Below, in pieces: positions 12,583 to 22,900 of a stretch of 64,000 nt of DNA. Location of the stretch: contig JAKOGH010001043.1 of NCBI GenBank assembly GCA_024811115.1, positions 124,001 to 188,000 of the forward strand, in the 5' to 3' direction. The notes beneath the pieces are model-generated. The model was given only the letters and a program-made list of their open reading frames with translations, did not search any database and was not told the origin of the DNA. The stretch comes from Terana coerulea (Eukaryota > Basidiomycota > Agaricomycetes > Polyporales > Phanerochaetaceae). Both the position numbers and the translations under genes were made by a program. Each line of letters starts with the position of its first letter. Positions within the stretch are counted from its first letter, which is position 1.

Positions 12583-13023
12583 AGGAGAATGTACATAGCT
12601 GTGTAGGTTAACTATGCGAACTAAGCTGAGATCGACTCGAAGCTTGGCGGGGAAAACACACGACGGAAGGGTGCGCCATATGAGCAGAGCCGCGGCCGTA
12701 TGAAATGCTGCTACCGATCAAGCGGGGATTTCCGAGGAGATGGAGGGGTTATGTAGGCGAGCTGAAGTGCGCACCCAAGACGCGAAGTAATAAGAGAAGA
12801 ATCAATAAGAGAAGTGAGAGCTACGATAAATGTGGTGGATTGTCCATTGCATGCGCAAGAATCGATTACTTGTCTTCCAGCCTTGCGCTACCGCCTTCAG
12901 CTGAGATCCGTAGAGACCTCTATCCCAGCCAGTGGTCCTCGAAGCTCGATACGAACTCACTGGCACAGAGCCAAGCCTTGTGTGCAGTCATCCCAAAGCT
13001 TGCGGCACTGGCAGGATGCTAAC

Positions 13024-14655
13024 CTATACCGCCCGCCCTACTCCTCCTTCAGCCGACTGCGACAACTTCAGCGGAGGATTCCCAGGCCGTGCAGCCGGCC
13101 GCGCTTCGGCCTCGTCGCGCACATCCGGGCTGAGGATGGGCGACGTCGCAGGAAAATCCGCGGTGTCCGCCGGGTAGGACATAAACGGATTCGCATGGCC
13201 TGCATGCGAGTAGGGGTTGTCTAGCGAACCCTCGTCCGTTTCTGCGTCCTCGCCATGACTGCTGCTGCTCGGCGCTTGTACCGCCGGATGCAGCTGCAAG
13301 AACATCTCTCGCTGCCTGAAAGACGCGTTCACCTTCTCGATGACAGGATCATGGAATGAGCCGGGGGTGAATGGCGGAAGCGGTTCCTCGTCTTCAGGGT
13401 AGTCGTCCTTTGTATAAGCTTCTCTCATCGAGAACGCGGAATTGGCCCGTCGATGCGAGGTAAAAGGACCAGGGGACGGACTAGTTGCACCCGCGCCAGA
13501 GGAGCTAACGAACTCCGCAGACGGGGCCACGCCTTGCTTCCGCATGCCACGAAGCCGCTTCATGAGCTGTTTGCGATACAAGACCGCAAGAATTGCAAGG
13601 GGAAAAAGAAAAACACCCGTGATGACTCCTCCAACTATTGCACCAACTTTCAACGGATCATGTCTGTTGTTTCCGATTGGAGCCGCAGACGAAGATGGAG
13701 GTGAAGATGCTTGAGCAGACAAAATGCTGCGCGAAACGGACGTGGCATTTGGGAGTAGGGTAGAATTTATTCCTGCCGGCGGACTCACAGTCGCGATAGG
13801 AGGGTCATTCTCAATCCTTGTAGGAAGCGATGAAGTTTCCGACAAGGTAAACTGTGTTTGTGGAGGAGCCGTGTTAGAACTGGGTGGCGCTGTCGACGGT
13901 AACACCTCCTGGGACGATGACGACATGACAGTAGTTGAGGGGACGACGCTAGAAGGATCGGGTGACACGGTAGGAATCTGGCTTATTGAGGTGCTTGCAT
14001 AAACAACGGCGTTGGGGATAGTAGTTAGGAACGGTGGTTCGTCAGTGGAAAAGGTTGTCGGTCCCGTCAACGTAGTCGTGTGGGACCTATGGCCAAAAAA
14101 GCTGCTGGAACAATCCGGATAAGATACTGCAGTGTCCGAGTCTTAGTGGTCGGTATTGAAAGCTAGTTCCACTGGTTGTAATGCTTACCGCAATACGAGG
14201 ACAGCACATTAGCGTTGAGCGTCAAGGTCGTTAGCTGACCCCGCGGACGGTTCGAAAACGACAGTCAGCAAGTCAGCCATTGGGGTGGGAAGCGGTCACC
14301 GCAGCTATAACCTGGAGTTAATAATGCGTAGCGTACGATACCAACCCACGCACCAGTACGTGCTTCCAATGGAGTTAAGCGGGGTAGAATCAGAATGACT
14401 TCTATGTATTCGCTCGCGCCCGCCACTGATGAGGGGTAATTGGTCTGCTAATCTGAATATATCGACGCCGCGGGGGAAGTCGCATCCAAGACACACACTA
14501 TACCGAGTCGTGGGGGATGCGAGGAAGGGCGGAGGTGGGCAGGTGGGTAGTTGCCACATCTCGATGATGATCTTGTTAGCTGGCTGTGGCAGAGAGGCTG
14601 TGTCTATGAAAGCAGTCAGATTCAACATGATGGGGCTGTCAAAGCGGCGGTGCAC
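13024..14655 (-). CDS. Mucin-like single-pass membrane protein, array copy C (best preserved)
   Basis: The clearest member of the array. One long exon (about 14110-13024) encodes a Thr/Ser/Pro-rich extracellular stalk of about 130 residues, the helix GAIVGGVITGVFLFPLAIL and a cytosolic tail starting RKQLMKRLRGMRKQ. Tail motifs shared with A and D: GVAPSAEF, SHRRANSAFSMR, PPFTPGSFHDPVIEKV, RQREMFLQL, then DNPYSHAGH and ADFPATSPIL near the end. Upstream exons at about 14655-14300 share DNA-level similarity with copy B (the GACTG..CATAGACACAGCCTCTC region) but their splicing is not settled. Spacing between array members is 0.4-1 kb, all on the same strand, so recent tandem duplication is inferred. 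No enzymatic domain seen. Confidence 0.6.
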
Positions 14656-14794
14656 ATCAATATATCGATTGGTAACCGGTACGCGATCATATGTACTTGG
14701 AACAAGGTTAGATCAAGGAATCTTAGTATGAACAGAGGTGCCTTCGCTTCGCTCCGGGGAGTGGCCCAGCTTGGCGTTGGGTTAAGGTGACGTT

Positions 14795-14872
14795 GGGCGA
14801 GGGTGCCTGCTACGTATACGAGGGTGCCGGCTGCGAGGGTGCCAGCAGTGAGGGCGCCGGCTGCAAAGCGCT
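14795..14872 (+). repeat. Short degenerate tandem repeat (GAGGGTGCCGGCT-like)
   Basis: Four to five imperfect copies of a GAGGGTGCC(G/A)GC(T/A)G-type unit of about 13-18 bp follow one another between array copies C and D. No coding role seen. The rest of 14656-15590 shows no gene. Confidence 0.6.
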
Positions 14873-15590
14873 AGTACTTAGTACTACGACTACGGCTGTA
14901 TACTAACACCACAACTGCGGCTGAAATAAACTAAATACATAAAGCAGTGCCGCTGCCTGTAAAACTGGTGAGATTCAGTCGGTATATATATGCACCAGAA
15001 AGCGTAGGAGACGAGTAAGTACTTGCCCAAAAATGATAGAAGCGGCGGGCCTGACCGGAATGCCAGACATCGGCAGAGGCTGCGAGGGTTAGGACGAGTA
15101 AGACGGACCATGGCGCGGATCAGCAAGGATGGAATGATCCGGAATCCGTGATACGAATTGCGGGGGCGGGTAAATCGGAGAGAGGTCAGTAAACATACTT
15201 ATACTACGTACTGCAGAGGGGACACGCCCCAGGTGAGTCAGTGCGGAATTGAAGGCTTTTGTTACTTTGGTGCCATAATTTTTATAAATGAGTGATGATT
15301 TATATATGAGTGATCTCCAATTTCGCTTACATTCGCCCAACGTCCAAATGTGCGCTGTCGCTATGCGGCAGCATGCCTCTCGATGCACGTCTTTCCTTTC
15401 ACCCATCCTACTCCTTCGTCGTTTGAAGGGACTTCGACCCAATCAAATCCCCAAGTTCACTGGTCGAGCAAGTGACGGTGCTTTGGTAACAAAAAGCGGA
15501 TAGGATCTAGGAGTTAGATAAGGAAATCTGTATTATCCTTTGCAGGGGGGTGCCAAGGGGGCGCATACCGTCACTGTAGCTGAGAAATTA

Positions 15591-16602
15591 CTACGGTTCA
15601 ATTGCGCCCTCTTCGTCGCTCTGACTGCTAGTATTCCCAGACAGCGTGCGCATCCGGGCTTGCAGGAGCACCTCTCGTTGCCGCGCCGCGGCGGTCACCT
15701 TCTCGGCGACAGGATCGTTGAATGATCCAAATGTGAAAGGTGGGGGACGTTCCTCGTCCTCCAGATGTATATCTTTATCTTGAAACCCTCTCATTGAGAA
15801 GGAGGATTGGGCGCGCTGATGGGAGATGAACGGCCCTGGACTGGGAGCACCCAAGCGAGCTGTATGGTTTAAGAATTCCGCAGATGGCGCAACACCCGGC
15901 TTCCGCAACCACCGCAAACGCTTCGTGATCTGCTTCCTGAACACGACCGATAGCAAGACGAGGAGGATGAGAATAACGCCGCCAATGACGCCGCCAACTA
16001 TTGCACCTGTGTTGGCCGATCCTCGTACGAGAGCCTCAGGTGTGCGCCCCGACGCAGACGGTATTGGCTTCTCGGATGGGACAACTTGGAGGGTTGGTTG
16101 CGTGGATGTGAGTGGGACAGATGAGGTGATGGGCAAAACAGGCTCCGAGGTAGTTGGAAATGTAGGAGAAGAAGGACGAGATGTGGGACTGGTGACCAGG
16201 CTAGAGCTTTGGATAGATACCCCTGGGAGTGGTGTAGACAGGCTGGAAACAGTTTGACTTGTAACGAGGATAGTGGAAGCCACAGCGGGCGTTGTAGAAA
16301 GCTGATTAGAGCCTGTGGCCGAAACGATAGCCGTTGGCGGGGCTTGACCCACACTTGACATACTATGAGTCTGGCTTTCGGTGCATCCTTTAAATACGAG
16401 CCCTAAATACATGTCAGCAGTAGATAGCACGTCCGTTAATATAACACTCACGACACATGTTTGAGTGCACGGAAGAGAACGCCTCTTGCCAGTGCGACGC
16501 TACAGCTCCTTCTGGATGCTGCCTTGAGTCATGCTGACCAGTCGAAATTGGTACGGATGGAACGTTATCTTTCCCAGAATCTCTCCCGGTTAAGAGGGCC
16601 AT
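15591..16602 (-). CDS. Mucin-like single-pass membrane protein, array copy D (shortened tail)
   Basis: Fourth array member. The ATG at 16602 begins an exon ending SSVHSNMC at about 16452. A 50-bp intron leads into GLVFKGCTESQTHS, a Ser/Thr/Pro-rich stalk, the helix GAIVGGVIGGVILILLVLL and the tail RKQITKRLRWLRK with GVAPSAEFLN, SHQRAQSSFSMRG and PPFTFGSFNDPVAEKV. The tail stops at GAIEP, so it lacks the C-terminal NPYS..ADFPAT block seen in A and C. No clear signal peptide is visible before the first Cys-containing exon, so an upstream exon may be missing. The helix frame is intact here. Function unknown. Confidence 0.55.
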
Positions 16603-16941
16603 CTCTCCGCGCCGCTATTCGATAATTAGCGATTTGCTAGGGTGCACCAGGAATGTGACTGGGTGCAGCGGTGGAGGGCGTAGAGAGGCAAGGCGCACCA
16701 TGTCAAGTCACCAGTAGTTGCTAACAGGTAGCCAAACAGCATCTTGGTAGCTGGCATGTTCTGACGGTAGTAGTGCTCGTGCAAGTGGTCAAGCTTCAAG
16801 CGCCGTACAAGCGGAGGGGAAACATTTTGTTGAAGATCTCTAAATGTCATCAGCGTTACATAAGTAACTGCATTGGCCGTAGATAAGATTAGATCCTATC
16901 AAACCATGCTGTCATCCCGTTAGCTTGCGTTCGCATTCGCC
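16603..16941. promoter_or_regulatory. Divergent intergenic region between array copy D and glyoxalase II
   Basis: 339 bp separate two outward-facing starts. It must hold both promoters; no clear TATA box or binding motif was picked out. Confidence 0.4.
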
Positions 16942-18049
16942 ATGCCTCTCCGACCGTCTCTACTCTCACGAGCTGCGGTCCCCCACAGACTGTTCTCGTC
17001 CTCAGCTGCAGCCAGAATGAAGGTCATCCCCGTGCCCGTGCGCTCAGACAACTACGCCTACCTGCTCATCGACGACAAGGCCAACAAGGCACTTGCCGTA
17101 GACGCATATGATGTTCCCAAGGTGCAAGCCGCCGCACAGAAGGCCGGCGTGCAACTGGTCGGCAAGCTCACAACCCACCACCATTTCGACCATAGTGGTG
17201 GAAACGCGGTACGTGATCCCAGCACGCAATGACAGCGACGTGTATCGCAGCATCCTGATACTCATTTGGGCAGGCCTTCGTGAGTGTTCATCACTGACAC
17301 TGTCAGACCCGACCTCGGTCGAGTTTATGGTGCTAATGTGCGCTTTGACGATGGGCGTGACACGTAGGCACAAGAGTACCCCAACACACCCATCTACGCT
17401 GGTAGCAACAAGGCACCGGCTGCCACCAACATCGTGAAGGACAAGGACGAATGGACCTTTGGGGAAATTACCATCAAGTGGGTCCGCTCTCAATACACTT
17501 CTAATAAAGTCAGTGTCTTACTGTGCACTTAGGGCACTTCACACCCCCTGCCACACGCAGGACTCGATTTGCTATTATGTGACTGTATCAGACGGCTCCC
17601 ACCCGGGCGGAGTGTTCACCGGCGATACCCTGTTTATCGCGGGCTGCGGCCGCTTCTTCGAAGGCACCGCTCCAGAGATGAACGCCGCGCTCAAATACCT
17701 GGCTACACTCCCCGAGAAGACGGTTGTCTACAATGGCCATGAATACACCAACGGCAATCTGGCCTTCGCCAAGTCAGTCGAGCCCGACAACGAGGCGCTG
17801 AAGCGTCTGGACAAGCTCGTCAACGATAACGACATCACCACGGGTCTGACTACCATCGCGGACGAGAAGGAGTGGAACCCGTTCATCCGAGTGGATAGCT
17901 CCTCTATTCGGTACGCCTCAAACTATCCTATGTAGTCCTAGGGCTAATGCTGAACGATATCTCTTAGGAACAACACTGATACTGCATCTGCGTCTGAGGA
18001 CGATGTCATGCAGAAGCTGCGTGACCTCAAGAACAACTTCAAGGGGTGA
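16942..18049 (+). CDS. GLO2: Hydroxyacylglutathione hydrolase (glyoxalase II)
   Basis: Hydrolyses S-D-lactoylglutathione, the second step of methylglyoxal removal. Metallo-beta-lactamase fold: THHHFDHSGGN supplies the THxHxDH metal motif, followed by PCHTQDSICYYV, GVFTGDTLFIAGCGRFFEG and NGHEYT, then the C-terminal Glo2 domain. Exons 16942-17208, a 6-nt microexon 17274-17279 (Ala-Phe), 17368-17477, 17533-17910 and 17968-18049. With the microexon, the spacing between GGN and the YAGS strand is 11 residues, equal to the human enzyme as I recall it; without it, 9. The N-terminus (LLSRAAVPHRLFSSS) looks like a mitochondrial presequence. A second Met at residue 26 sits right before the conserved KVIPV start, so mitochondrial and cytosolic forms from one gene are plausible. 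Confidence 0.93.
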
Positions 18050-18391
18050 GCGAAGATGTTCTCCCTCTCGGCATGCAGCCTACGCCAACCCTCGTTAGCC
18101 TAAGCCGATTGTAATGCTATCATCATATGGAAGGAAACCTAGGCAATGTATCGATATCACAAGATGTATCATCCTCACAATCAATATCTGTGGGAACTCA
18201 CTGTCGGTCTGCTTCATCGTCGGATTGAGATGTGTTGTGGGACCTAGATAAATTATGACCAACTAAGACAACAGAGATCCCAAGCGTGGAGGTTTCAGTA
18301 CCGAAACGCAGAATCATGAGAGCATCCAAAGAAAAATAACCCATATATGGAGGGGCACACAGGATTTTGTACAGAAGCAACATTAGCATCT

Positions 18392-19220
18392 TTACATGCC
18401 GAATATCTTCAGAACCGCCGAGCGGGCATACGGGATGTATGACAGCGTGTACCACGTGTACGCGAGGTACTCGACGATGACAAGGACTAGAAGAATTGAT
18501 AGTGTCAGCGCAGCATTCCACTGTCCCAGAAGGAAATACATACTGATACACAGGATCTGATAATCGGTGGTCAGTAGGATGCACAACCGCAGAATGGACA
18601 TCACAGCTCACCTCGCTTCGAATGACGAACGCGCCGACAAATACCAGCACTATTGAAGCTAGGAATATTATCGTTGCGACGACTCGTACAGGCTTGAACA
18701 TCTGCGCAGTCCATGTGAGCCGCCGCGTCGCACTCGTAGTAGCTCGCACGCACCAGCTTGAGCTGCTTCAGAAACTGCAGCGTACATTCAGTAAAAAATG
18801 GGTTTACATATACTGGAGAGTGATCGCTCACCCCGATGAGGAACCCAGTTCCTACTAGCGAGATGAGCGTGCCTAAGGCGTACAGGACTGAACACGTTTA
18901 TTAGCCACGTTCCAAGTATACCGACGTTAGCTATAACTGCGACGTACCAGCGAAGCTCCCGAATGCACCGATGAACAGCAGCGCCGCGCCCAGTATACTC
19001 AGGAGGAAACCCAGTCCAAGACTGTCCATCCTCAATCAGTACACTGGCGTATCCTACGCGCAGCAAGTCCTGCAGACGCAACTCACCACCCCGCAAATCC
19101 GTACAGCCTCTGCGTCCGCGTCAGCCCGAGGAACTTGAACGCAGAGTCACCCTCGAAGAACTGTGTCTCCGGGATCGCGCCACCCGCGGACTCGAGGTTA
19201 AACCACCCTTTTGAAGCCAT
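18392..19220 (-). CDS. SFT2: Vesicle transport protein SFT2
   Basis: Small four-helix Golgi membrane protein acting in endosome-to-Golgi and Golgi traffic. Six exons: the ATG at 19220 opens MASKGWFNLES and the chain runs through LTRTQRLYGFAGW, WMDSLGLGFLLSILGAALLF, a helix ending LVGTGFLIG, FLKQLKLMFKPVRVVATIIF and LASIVLVFVGAFVIRSE. It ends with AYTWYTLSYIPYARSAVLKI and the stop at 18392. The FLKQLKxMFKPxR loop and the WYxLSYIP..R end are the family signature. Introns of 50-60 bp all join in frame. It converges with glyoxalase II, whose stop lies about 340 bp away; the gap shows no gene. Confidence 0.9.
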
Positions 19221-19901
19221 GCTGAGTCGTCGTCTTCGTTACTGCGTGTGGTTGAAGGTGTTGTGTGTATTGGCTGATAATGAAGCGAGGAAGCTCGTGA
19301 AGGATGAAAGGTTATGAAAGGGCCAGCCAGTCAATGCTCGAGGTCGTGTCAGAGGAGGTGGTCGTGTCCGGTGCACAAGCCGCTGCGGATGCGGTGCAGA
19401 CGTGAGACGCGAGGTCGTTGCGAAGCGCGCGTCGTTTCAGGTTGTTCTGCACCATTGCGCCAGCGTCGAGCCCACTAACAACTATCCACTCGAGCGCATC
19501 GCGAACAAGTCAAGATGAAGCGTGAAATGGCATTCTCAACACAGACGTAAGCAACTACTACTGTATGTGTACACAAGATATTTTCGAGTGGGCGGAACAA
19601 CGACGATAGACAACAATTGGCCGCGGCGGACTGGACAACAGGTGAAAGCAACGAGGTTTTGGTGAAGAGTTTTAATGGCTACAAAGGTCGTGGATTCGTG
19701 TCAGAGCGTAAATCGTAATGAGCATCTCGTGTCCAGACGAGCATAACAAGACGTTAATGTGATCGTAATGAGGGTCGGGAGGGGCCGGCCGTCGGTCAGC
19801 TTGAACACAGTACACTCCCGCGCGTACCGTCCTGCGCCCGCAGGGCGCCATTCGTTCGCGTAATCGTAGTCGTCCGCTGAAGGGACAGAAGAGGAGGAAA
19901 A
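19221..19901. other. Intergenic between SFT2 start and EDC4 stop
   Basis: About 680 bp. It should hold the SFT2 promoter and the 3' end of the decapping gene. No further reading frame is supported. Confidence 0.5.
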
Positions 19902-22900
19902 TTACATGGGCTTCCGGGCGAGTGACTCTTGCACGTCAGAGATGAGCCGGGCGGTGTCCATGAGAGGGCCGCCTGGGAGGATTGCGAGGCGTTGCTTCGT
20001 AGAGTTGAGCATCTGCTGAACGCTGGGGAGCACGCGAGAGACGTATGGAGAGATGAGAGGGTCGTTTGTGTTCAGAGTAGACGATGCGCGCTGCAACCAC
20101 CACAGGGACGACTTGAAGGATTCATCCACGGGTGGGGTTTCACCGATGACCTGCGACAACTGCAACAGAAGCGTCAGCAAAACCATTCACAACGACAATT
20201 CCACGCCACTTACCCGATGTACAAGCGTAAGAACCACAGCCTGCGACAGCGGACCGGGGCCATTGTTGGGCATGACGATCTCCGGATTCGAGCGGCCCAG
20301 CAGCTCGCGCAATTGCCGAGTGTCCTGCGAGCCCAAGACCGCAAGGTACGTGTCATCCCACTCCTCGGACTGCTGCAGCGGCGGCGTGCGGTTCACGGGC
20401 TGGATGGGCACAGGTGGGGGCGCCGCCGGATGAGACGCCTGCGGAGCGGCAATGTTCGTCGGGCCAAACCAGGTTGGGCCGTGCATCGGGGCAGGCTGCT
20501 GCTGCTGCTGCTGTTGTTGCTGTTGCTGAGGGTAGGGGCCGTGCTGCAACGTGTAGTTCTGCGAAGGAGGTTGAGAGACCGGAGGCAGGTTGTTGTGACG
20601 GAGCATGGACGGCAGGCTCCCTTGTGCGTGCGAGGTACCGACGATGGATGCGGGCGATCCACGCTGAGCATTGGGCTGTGCGCTGGGTCCATGGTTTTGG
20701 TTCATCGTCAAGTACTTCACCTGGTCAGCGAGCAGGCGGACCGATGACTCCAAGTCACGGATGAGCGACTAGAAAATTGTCAGCAATGTGGAAAGGCCCA
20801 ACAGACGAGGCAATCATACCTCTTGACCACGAAGTGCTTCACTCTGCCACGTAATGACCTCCTTCTTAAGGTTGAGGATCTCTGAGTGAATCTCACGCGA
20901 GAGGTCTTGGAGCATCGACGACGACTGCTGCGTGTACGCTGGGATGAGCTTGGTCGAGATGGCATCCTTGACTTGCTTCTCGACGAGCGGCGTCACAGCA
21001 GCGGAGAACGTGCGGGCAATGTGGTTCGAGACATCAGGACGCAGGAGAAGCCTCTCGATCTCGTTGGGCAGGTTCTGGAGAGGTATTAGAAACGGCGAAG
21101 GGACAACGAACGACTGCAATCCTACCTGCTTCATGGAATCCGCGAGACCCTTGGAAATTTGGTTGTTCAGGGCGGCCTTAACCTCGGTCTTCGTGATGTT
21201 CTCGAGAGCAGGAAGTACAGAGTCTTGCACCTCCGCCTTCACGGCCATCTCGACGACGCGAGTGGTGTTCTTGGTAAGCTCGGTAGAGATGAGCTTCAAA
21301 ATCTTCTCCTGGCGAACGAAATCAGCTGCCTGCTCGTTCGCACGCGCATCCTCCAAACGTTGATCTGCAAGACATTCAGTATCTCAAACTCCTCACAGCA
21401 TAAGGGCTATTACTTACGCTGCTTGTCCAACTCCTTGCCAATCAAGCGACCAATGCGCGTATGCAGGCTGTCCTCGACCTTCCGGATCTCCTTCGTCAGC
21501 TGCGAAGCAATGGGCGACTCGTTCGCATTGGTCTCGGGTGCCTTGCCCTTGCCCTCCACGTTCTTCGCGCCCTCATCGTTGTTCTTCCAGCCGCCATTCC
21601 GACCCTTGCCTCCCTTGCCCTTGCCCTCGGGCGCGCGGCCCTCGTCACGGGAATCCACGCCTTCTACGTCCTCGGACGGAGGCGTCTTCGCCCTAGCCTG
21701 CATGATCGCGACAGGTGCGGGAGGTGGCGCCGCGGGCTGGACGACGGGAGGGATGTACGACTGCGTCTGGCGCTGGAGCTTGGCCTCGGGGGCAGGGTTG
21801 TACTGCGCCGGGAATGACGGGATTTTCGCGAGCGTGGTCGCGAACGCGGAGTCGTACCACTCCTTGCGGATGAGCACTTGGTCAACGCCGCTGGAGTGCA
21901 CGGAGAACGCCACGAGCGCGAGCTCGCCTGGAGGCACCTTCGCGGCGACGCACGCAGCATGGGCTTCGGCCCCGTGGGGATCAGCGTCCGCGGTGAGGAT
22001 GACGAAATGGATCGTCGGCTTCGGGCCTACGAACTCGACGACCTGGTCGAAGAACGCGCTGCGCGTCTCCTCTCCACCCGGAGACGGGGTGTTCACGTCG
22101 AAGTTGATCTTGAACGCGATCATGCTCTCCCTGCGGTTGTTTGCGATCCACAGCGTCTGGATGCGCGAGTCGTAGTTGGCATGGCCGAACATATCGGGAT
22201 CCTCCCCTTGACCATTAACGAACTTGATGGTCGATAGCACATTCCAGCTCATGCCGTTGAGGAGCTGGAAGATCGTGCCATTCTTCCGGCCGATGACAAC
22301 ACCGCCGTCAACGAAGGTTAGCGACGAGGGCATGTCGTCTCCGCGGATTCGGTGCTGCCAGAATGGCATCTTGGGATCTCGGATGGTCCACATAGTCACG
22401 GTGGAATCGTCGGAAATGGTCGCGATCGCGGATCGCGTGACGTCGAAGTCGAAAGAGATAATCGACTAGAAGGAGCGGTTAAAAACAACGTCTAATATCT
22501 CTTGGAGTAAATGACAACATACGGTGTTAGGAACGGTGTAAATCTGGCTGACGCGATGCAGCTCGCTCTGAGGAATGGGCTCGCCGCCGAAGCTATGGTG
22601 GGCTTCGTTGATATTCACGAGATATAGATGAGACTCGGAAGTGACAGCGACAAGGTCCGGGTGCTGAGGATGCCACTTGACTGCATGAAGGGGGTCGAGC
22701 TCCTGGGGAGGCAAAACGCACAGAACAACCTTGCCGCTGCAGAGGGGTAATGTAAGAAATCGAGCATGAAGTACAAGTTGATAGATACATACGGTACATC
22801 ATCCCTAATCACTTCGGGTAACTCCCAAACGACGAAGCCGCCGTCCGATGTCACCCCAGCAAGTCGGTTTCCGTGAACGGACATATCGCTCACGGCGACC

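Noticed and set aside
19929..20747. 272-residue plus-strand frame
   Set aside because: Antisense of EDC4 exons including the poly-Gln tract, which reads as poly-Leu.
21159..22175. 338-residue plus-strand frame
   Set aside because: Antisense shadow of the EDC4 propeller exon; crosses real introns.
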